Assembly: GCA_001598975.1 (NCBI GenBank)
Contig: BBXU01000333.1
Coordinates: 1-36,433 of the forward strand
DNA from: Parachlorella kessleri
Taxonomy: Eukaryota; Chlorophyta; Trebouxiophyceae; Chlorellales; Chlorellaceae
Reading direction: 5' to 3'
DNA length: 36,433 bases
The notes beneath the pieces are model-generated. The model was not told the DNA's origin. It saw nothing but the letters and a program-made list of their open reading frames with translations, and ran no database searches. Both the position numbers and the translations under genes were made by a program. Below, one piece after another: positions 29,853 to 36,433 of this stretch (the first letter of the stretch is position 1; each line of letters opens with the position of its first letter).

Positions 29853-32800
29853 ATGGAGGGCGGGTTTGAGGTGAGGTTAACTCCTCTGTGCAACAAAGAC
29901 AGGGATGAGTCCAAACTGCTCATGATGTGTGATCAGGGGTGATGCCTAAACCGGCCAGCAAAACCAGGACTTGAGCGAAGACAAGACAGTCTAGCATGCG
30001 TTCCCCTTCTTGATGAAAGCATGAGGCACAAAGAAGGGGGCCGTGCGTTAGCCACTGCCCAGCCCAGCTCGCTTTGGTCTCGCCTGACCAGCGTGCTGCC
30101 TCAGGTGGTGCCCTACTATACCTACCCTGCCCTTTCTGCAACCACATGCTTGCCCCACGCCTTTCCCTGTATGCAGGGCGGCCCAGCACGCCCGCCTCCT
30201 GTGCCCAGGATGGTGATGGACTTTGTGCAGTACTTTTACAGGCATATCAGGTGCGCAGCGGTCACCCTGAGCAGGGTCGTGCCTGCCGTGCGACAGGCAC
30301 AATAGCAGTCTGGAGCAGCAGCACCCAGCAGCGGCAGCCACTGCCGGGCGCAGCCAATCATGTTTAATAGCGGAGCGCGCTTTCCTGGCTCTCATCAGTA
30401 TGGCAGAACTGGGGGTTTCAGCTGAGTAGCTGACGCAGTGGTACCAGAGTAGCCCATAGCAGCCTGACCTGAGTTGCGCCTGACGCCCTCAAAGCCCCCG
30501 CGCCTGCTTGCATGCAGCGGGGACTAGTTATGCCTAGATACCGCTTCTACAGCTCCACAGTATGTAGCTAGACACGGTGCTGATGTCCCAGCCCTGCTAT
30601 TACTGAATCTGTTGGGAGTTCAAGGTCCGCAAGCTCAGGTGTGATGTGCAGCCACGCCTCCCTCATAAGGGAGCGTGTCTCGAGCCCGAGGCTGCACCAT
30701 GTGTCCCCTGAATGTGCTTTGCAGGGAGCGAAACGTGCGTGAGTCTTGGGTGATGTACAGCCACACCTTCCCCCACCTCAGCGAGCGCTTCTTTAAGGGC
30801 ACCGCCTGGCCCACGGTTGACGTCATCTCTCACCTGGCAGACGACGATCACATCTTCTGCATCCTCTACAAGGTGACTGTCATCTTTTGCTGGTTCAATC
30901 GTGTGATATCTCCGTTAGTCATGTTGTAGCTCGCCTGGTGACAACCGCCTCTGCCGCATCCTGAACAAGGGCTTGGCTGGCTAGAGAGCTGGGTAGGCGA
31001 CATGGGGCACAGGTAGTGTGAGAAGCAAGCCAATTTGGCAGCGTCAGGGCTGCGTTCGGGGTAATAATATGGTTGCTTTTGGGTATAGGATGTGTAGTTG
31101 CCTGTCATGCACCCGCGCCATCACAACTCACCCCAAACGCAAGTGAAGCACCCTCCCAGGGCGGTGATGAGCTCAGCCAAACACATTCTGACACCTCTTG
31201 TGCGAGGGCGGCGAACACGCTTGCTCGCTGAACGCAACACAGCTGATATACTTCCTGAGCCCTGGGATGATGTAGTAGCTCCGCTTCCTAGCACTGTGTT
31301 TCGTGTTGCTTGGCTGTGCCTGTCACTTGTTGTCCGCTGCTGTGCGTGACAGCGTTCCTGGCAAGTCTCTGCTTGGACGCAGACTCTACAGTGCATGGTT
31401 TGTCGCGGCCACATTCGATGATGTCGCATGTGCACATAGCCTCCCCTGCATCACGTGTCCCTGCTGTGGTCGAGAGCTCTGCCTACTGCCCCACCTGTCC
31501 AACACAGGACACCTTCTTGCGTGGGCTTGACAAAGCATTCCATGCACTTTTCAGATGGCTTGCCATCCTCATGCTTAAGGTTTACTGCTGCTATCACCCA
31601 TCTCCCCACCCCAACCTCACTGTGGGTGGCATGGGACAGATACCTTGGTTCGGTGCGGCATCATGCTGCTTATATGACTCATCCCTATCCCCATCACCCT
31701 TCCCGCAGGAGATGTACTACCGCCACCTGTATGCCAACGCCAAGCCCACGCTGGCTCAGCGGGTGGAGTCGTGGGACAACTATCGCGAGCTCTTTGGCGT
31801 CATCCTCAACTCCAACCTCAACATGCAGCTGCCCAACGGCTGGCTCTGGGACATGGTGGACGAGTTTGTGTACCAGTTCCAGTCGTTCTGCCAGTACAGG
31901 TCGGTATCTGAATTTCTGTGGAGAATGCTGGTCAGTACACATCTAACTGAAGCCAGGCAGTGTCTCAATAGTGGGTAATGGTGCTGCCCGTTGGCCATGC
32001 CGGTGGCCCATCTGTGGGCCCGTGACCGTTGCAAGCCCTTGATAGCCGGCCTGAACAGGAGGCTTAAGGCAAAGTTGTGTTGGGCTTGGCCTCTCACTGA
32101 GTACCATATGTGTGAACCAGAGGACTGTGCGGAGGCTTGGGGAGGGGCAAAACCCCCGGGGAGCTTTGAGTTGCAGCTTTCGGGAGCAGCATTTGCTTGG
32201 AGCACAGGCATCCATTGTCATGGCAGCCCCGACTGTTGAGTTGCAGGGGCAAGGTGGCTGGCAAGACCCCAGAGGAGATTGAGGCTTTGCGGCGGTGCGA
32301 GGGGGTGTGGGAGCCCTCGGTGAGTCATGGGTTTTGTTGTACGCTGCGGCGGGCTGCGCTTGCAAACCTGTGGCAAGAGTCTGCGGGATGAGCATTTTCC
32401 CAAGAAACCGTGCAAGGCGTGTGGCAGGTGGGCCCCAACTGGCAGCCTGGGTCCTTACCTTGGATGTACCGCTGCAAAACTTGACGTCATGCTGCCCTTC
32501 ACATACAGCAAGGCTACGCTAGTCTCAATCTCCTGCAACAGGTGATCACCTTGCAACTGTACAATTGGTCTACTGCAGGCTGTTGCCACCTATCTGCTGG
32601 AGCTGGTGACGCGGTCGGGGATCCAAGACGAGCTGCAGCAGCCGGGTGAGTCATGGCGGGGCGGGGTGTGGGGCAGCAAGGGGCTCGCTGGTAGGCAGGC
32701 TGTCAGGCTGTCAGACAAGGGTTTTGGGTAGTTTCCCCCAGAGGGGCTGGGACCCTGGAGCTGACTTCATGACTGGTTGGGCGGGGAAAGTGGAAGGTGG

Positions 32801-35800
32801 CAAGGGGACAGGGTTTTTTGGGTTTTGTGCATGACATGCTGCGTGGCTGCAGAGAGCAGACAAGTTGTTGACGCATTGTTGCTAGCAGTAAGACATAGTG
32901 TTGGTAGCCAAGTGCGAGGGTCCTGCAGGAGCAGAGTGTAGCACCAGAGAGCTTGGGCCAAGGAGCCTCTCGTGCGCTGGGATGAGGAGAACCTACAAAA
33001 TTACCATCTTTCGAATGACTCCCTTTGGTCAGGGAGGCTGATTCGTAAAAAACGTCGCTATACCGACCAGCGCACCTGAGCAGCTGCTCTAGGCTGGGTG
33101 GCAACATCCTGTGCCTGCCGTGTTTGTTTTGATGGTTTGTCCAGGTATCTGGATGTGGAGTGATCGCTTCCGCACACCATCAGCTTGCGTGGGGCTGTCA
33201 GCATGGAGTGAGCGGCTGCTTGCTGGAAAAACGGATTGCCTTAACTTGCGAGAGGCGTTGCCTTGCCCCGGAATGATGAGAATCAAACACAAACACCATC
33301 TTTCGAATGACCCCCTTTGGTTAGGGAGGCTGATTCGGAACAAACGTCGCTATACTGACCGGAGTTTCAGAGCATGCACACCATGAGGATTCTCTCACGT
33401 GACCCTCCAGATTGTAATAGTTGGGCTACCATCCCATGCAACACCTTGACATGTTGCTTTTAAAGCTGATGGCGGTAACACGTGACGCAACCATGAGTCA
33501 TGCAGGTGATGTGAAGGGGTGCTATCGGTTGGATGGCTTCCTGGATTTTCTGCATGCTCGCCTGCTGACTGCTTTATGACTCACCCTGACATGCAGGCGC
33601 TGTGGAGCGGCTGTATGAGTCAGACGGCTACCACCCTGCCCAGTCCAACGTGCGCCGCATGCTGGGGTACTTCTCACTGATAGGCCTGCTGCGCGTGCAC
33701 AGCGTGCTGGGCGACTACACAGCGGCGCTGCAGGTCAGTCAGGGGGAAGTGCATGCATGGGAGCATATGCGCATTGTCATTCACTATTAGGTTGGAGGCT
33801 GCTCTATATCTCGGTAAGAGGCGTGCTGCCTGGGCAGCTGGTATGATGTGTGGGCTTCAGGCATGGCTGGGATACACGTGCTGCAGAGTCCTGCCTTGCA
33901 AGCGCAGTCAGTATCAGTCAGGCCAGTGAGTTAGTTGGCGCTCGCCTGCTGAACAGTTCAAGGTCCCTGCTCACCTGCAGTCCATCTTCCCCCTCAACCC
34001 TCACACGCCCAAGTTCCTCTTCACTTCCAAGATCGCCATGAGCCACATCACCCTGTTCTACTACTCAGGTTAGTCAGCGCGCTGCAAGGTCAGAGCCCCT
34101 GCTGAGGTCAGTTCAGGTGGGGTCTTAACCGCAGGCCGGTGCCTCCCACGGTTAGACATGGATGCCATCTTATTGAACTTCCCTTGTGGCACCACGATGG
34201 GCACTGCCGTTTCTTAAGCTTTTGCTATGTGATAATCCATGTTGGTGCTGTTATGCCATGGCATGCATACCCCTTCTTACAGGTGCATGTTCTCCCACGT
34301 ATGCCCGACTAAATGAGAGTCTGATGCACGCTTGGAGCCTTCTCCTGGTGCAGGCTTTGCGTACCTAATGCTGCAGCGGTACCTTGATGCGGCCAAGTGC
34401 TTCAACACTGTGCTCACATACATCGCCAAGTGAGTGGTGGTGGCTTGTGAGGTGTGCTAGCCTGCTGTCCGTGGTACTGTCTGGAACCTGGAGCGGCCAA
34501 GTGTCTCGAGCTTGTGCCCATGATTATTCCCATGTGATAGAGACCTTTGGGGTATCTCCTGTATGGCAGGGTGAAGCAGCACCACCAGCGGGGTGTGGCC
34601 TACGACCAGATTCTGAAGAAGAACGAGCAGATGTACGCGCTGCTGGCGGCTATCCTCTCACTGTGCCCCGCAGCTGCACGGGTTGTCGAAGACTCGGTGC
34701 AGTCATCCCTGCGAGAGAAGTGAGTCTTTGTTCTCTACCTGTGTGACCTCCTTTCACTCTTATGGGGGCGGTGAGGCAGGAATTATAGCAGTCGGCAGCG
34801 AGCATTGCCAGCGCATACAGGGAACGTAGAGTTTGTAACACCTCTGCCTCACTGTAGCCTGTGCCTCTCTATGGGATCAATGACATGGGAGATCTTCTGA
34901 GGCACAGTCGAGTTGTGCAAGCTTTCTGGCTGACTCAGCTGAGGGTAACTCTGCTGTACGTGCGGCTTTGACAGGGCTCTCCGCAGCTTCGGCCCCGACT
35001 GTGTGCCCTGCCCTGTGTGCAGGTATGGTGAGAAGATGCGGCAGATGGCCTCGGGGGCTGCCGGCACCTACGAGGAGCTGTTTGCGTATGCCTGCCCCAA
35101 GTTTGTAGCCCCCAGCCCACCAGACTACGCCAACCCACAGGCAAGGCTGTCAGTCACGCCTCCTAGCTGAGGTCGCTGCGTATCGAGCCATGTCTGGTAT
35201 TGAGCCATGTCTGGAACAAAGGCTTGTTGACACACCCGCCAGGCATTCCAACCAGGGAGGGGCCTGCCCTAGCCTTTTTCATATGATGGCTGCGGCACCC
35301 ACATAGGCGGCGAAGGGTCCTGGAATTTCTGCACCGCAAGGCCACCATCCCACTCGCTCACTTGCTCCCAAGCCGCCCCAGACCGACGATGTTATTAGGG
35401 TGGTCAGGCGGGTAGCCAAGCAAGGGCCCTCCCCACGTAGAGAAGCGCTTGCCTGCATCTATCCTGGCATGCAGGCCAACACCAACCTGGAGGCGTACCT
35501 GTATTCATTCTGACATGTAGGGCAAAACCAAGGCCAAGCTTTAACTGTAGTTGCACCTGCAGGCCAACACCAAGTTGGAGGTGCATGTGTACCTAACATT
35601 TAGGCCAACACCAAGGCCAACCTGTACCTGTACTTGTAACTGCCTTGCCAACCCCAAAGTGGCGGCGTACCTGTACTTGGTACGCAGGCCAATACGAACC
35701 TGGACATGTACTTGTTCTGGCATGCAGGCCAACACCAACCTGGAGGCATACCGCGCACAGCTGGCTGGGTTCATGTCTGTGGTGGACGAGCGGCGGCACC

Positions 35801-36433
35801 TGCCCGCCCTCAAGCAGTTCCTCAAGCTGTACAGCGTGAGTGTCGCTGCGGATGCGCGTGTGCGTCGGAGGAAGAGGGGGAGCTCTAGTTGGGCATTGTG
35901 GACTTTACACCAGCCGGAAAGCCAGCGGGAAGCGTATAGGATTGCGCATGAGAGGTGATTTACATCTACAGCTGCAGGGAAGGCTTCTCCGCAAGAGGTA
36001 TGCTGTTGAAAGCATGTGCGGCAGAAGGAAGTAAATCTTGTCAGTTGTGTTTCTATGGCGGGCGGCCCGCTGCCATACCCTGCCGCACTGGAGTCGCAAG
36101 GCGGTGGGGTCCTCACGCTGGCAAGTCTTAGTGAGGATGACTTGAGAAACGCTACCGCACCACCCAGACGTGGATGAACTAGCCATTCTCATCGCTTATT
36201 CATAGACTGTAAACTGCAGAGCATCAGCGTACCCAAGCTGGCGCGGCTCGCTGAGATGGACGATGCCACGCTGCGCTCCCAGCTGGCGCTGATGAGGCAG
36301 ACCGGGCAGGTGGTGACGTGGACCAAGGGCGACGCGCTCCAGGGGTCGCCCCAGCCGGCGGGTGACATCGAGTTCAGCATTGAGAAGGGGCAGGAGGGCG
36401 AGGACATGGTCGTTGTTGCCGAGGCCAAGGCAC
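29853..36433 (+). CDS. EIF3L: eukaryotic translation initiation factor 3 subunit L (3' end beyond window)
   Basis: Subunit of the eIF3 complex, which organises the 43S pre-initiation complex on the small ribosomal subunit; cytoplasmic. Exons: 29853-29870 (tentative), 30105-30250, 30725-30872, 31709-31899, 32247-32319, 32579-32645, 33597-33733, 33981-34068, 34354-34429, 34570-34719, 35023-35140, 35728-35835, 36220 onward; all lengths and phases agree. Diagnostic stretches are [131 protein letters not shown] and the PCI-like [20 protein letters not shown]. The N-terminus is uncertain: a 6-codon first exon may join at 30105 ([11 protein letters not shown]) or at 30177 ([11 protein letters not shown]), both in phase. 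The intron after 35140 has a GC donor. The final residues and stop lie outside. Confidence 0.95.
30637..30690 (+). repeat. decayed copy of part of eIF3L exon 30725-30872 in the upstream intron
   Basis: Intron sequence TGATGTGCAGCCACGCCTCC (about 30643) matches exon sequence TGATGTACAGCCACACCTTC (about 30753), and both are followed shortly by a GAGCG. It resembles the junction-region duplications elsewhere but is older. Confidence 0.7.
30928..30975 (+). repeat. decayed copy of the end of eIF3L exon 30725-30872 in the downstream intron
   Basis: CTCTGCCGCATCCTGAACAA (about 30950) resembles the exon end CTTCTGCATCCTCTACAAGG (about 30854), with partial similarity before it (CGCCTGGTGACAA versus CACCTGGCAGACGA). 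Similarity is modest. Confidence 0.45.
32977..33046 (+). ncRNA. candidate box C/D snoRNA, copy 1 (diverged)
   Basis: Inside the 951-nt eIF3L intron 32646-33596. A C-like box ATGAGGA (32982-32988) and a D box CTGA (33038-33041) lie 49 nt apart. Between them is TTACCATCTTTCG (33001-33013), complementary to the conserved 25S rRNA element CGAAAGAUGGUGA with one G-U pair. The terminal stem is poor and the C box departs from RUGAUGA, so this copy may be degenerate. It shares about 70 bp with copy 2. Confidence 0.4.
32990..33372 (+). repeat. direct repeat pair carrying the two snoRNA candidates
   Basis: About 70 bp is repeated with roughly 300 bp spacing: ACCATCTTTCGAATGAC, then AGGGAGGCTGATTCG and ACGTCGCTATAC occur in both. 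Similarity extends some 25 bp past the D box, so the copies arose by DNA duplication and not by chance. Confidence 0.93.
33268..33338 (+). ncRNA. candidate intronic box C/D snoRNA, copy 2
   Basis: In the same eIF3L intron. A 5-bp terminal stem (CCGGA 33268-33272 with TTCGG 33334-33338, one G-U) encloses C box ATGATGA (33273-33279) and D box CTGA (33330-33333). CACCATCTTTCG (33294-33305) is a 12-nt perfect complement of CGAAAGAUGGUG, a highly conserved 25S/28S rRNA element, and is followed by a D'-like ATGA (33307-33310). Counting five bases upstream of that box points to the second A of the GAAA in the target. From memory, that corresponds to a known methylated A in yeast (Am807, guided by snR39/snR59). 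Like most C/D snoRNAs outside land-plant clusters it would be released from the host intron. Confidence 0.62.
34470..34530 (+). repeat. decayed copy of eIF3L exon 34354-34429 in the next intron
   Basis: CTGGAGCGGCCAAGTGTCTC (about 34489) resembles exon sequence CTTGATGCGGCCAAGTGCTT (about 34383), and both continue into a TGTGC-containing stretch. It is a partial, diverged duplication. Confidence 0.6.
35450..35755 (+). repeat. four to six degenerate tandem copies of an acceptor and exon start
   Basis: Upstream of exon 35728-35835 the intron repeats its start (GCAGGCCAACACCAACCTGG, 35724). Similar strings occur near 35470 (GCAGGCCAACACCAACCTGG), 35560 (GCAGGCCAACACCAAGTTGG), 35602 (TAGGCCAACACCAAGG) and 35685 (GCAGGCCAATACGAACCTGG). 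Several carry an intact CAG acceptor. The true exon is the only one that continues in frame ([10 protein letters not shown]). Confidence 0.93.

Noticed and set aside
31162..31192. GTGATGA and CTGA pair resembling a C/D snoRNA
   Set aside because: The boxes are only about 20 nt apart, too close for a C/D snoRNA, and there is no guide or stem.

Overview
The window looks like nuclear DNA from a green alga, most likely a chlorophyte. Five recognisable genes are split into many short exons by GT-AG introns (a few GC-AG). Exons are G+C-rich, CAG/CTG runs and Ala/Gln-rich inserts occur, and two gene ends are followed by TGTAA, the usual green-algal poly(A) signal. No bacterial operon, rRNA, tRNA, CRISPR array or complete transposon was seen. 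The placement is an inference; nothing identifies a genus.

Layout. (1) 51-14822, minus: a gene of at least 27 exons, open at the left edge, for a chromatin-remodeller accessory protein. Its order is WAC, HARE-HTH, PHD finger, DDT, WHIM1, WHIM2/WSD, which mixes features of animal ACF1/BAZ1 and plant RINGLET-type proteins. (2) 15262-16114, minus: a possible small unrecognised gene. (3) 17671-18727, minus: a complete four-exon plant-type [2Fe-2S] ferredoxin with plastid leader. (4) 20045-24166, minus: a lysine-methyltransferase-like (Methyltransf_16) enzyme with a large polyQ insertion. (5) 24408-28994, plus: a ten-exon kinase-fold protein lacking catalytic residues, sharing a 241-bp divergent promoter region with gene 4. 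(6) 29853 to the right edge, plus: translation initiation factor eIF3 subunit L, thirteen exons in view. One eIF3L intron holds two related box C/D snoRNA candidates whose guide matches a conserved 25S rRNA element. The genes have unrelated housekeeping, photosynthetic and chromatin roles and form no operon.

The strongest unexplained pattern is in the introns. At more than a dozen exon-intron junctions, mainly in genes 1, 5 and 6, the junction (end of exon plus splice site plus adjacent intron) has been tandemly copied two to five times into the intron, at every stage of decay from nearly identical to barely recognisable. This repeatedly produces decoy splice sites, pseudo-exons and long introns, and looks like an ongoing intron-lengthening process.

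Exon coordinates were set by hand from reading frame, splice consensus, phase agreement and family similarity; no alignment or transcript data were available. Exons described as phase-consistent had their lengths checked arithmetically.
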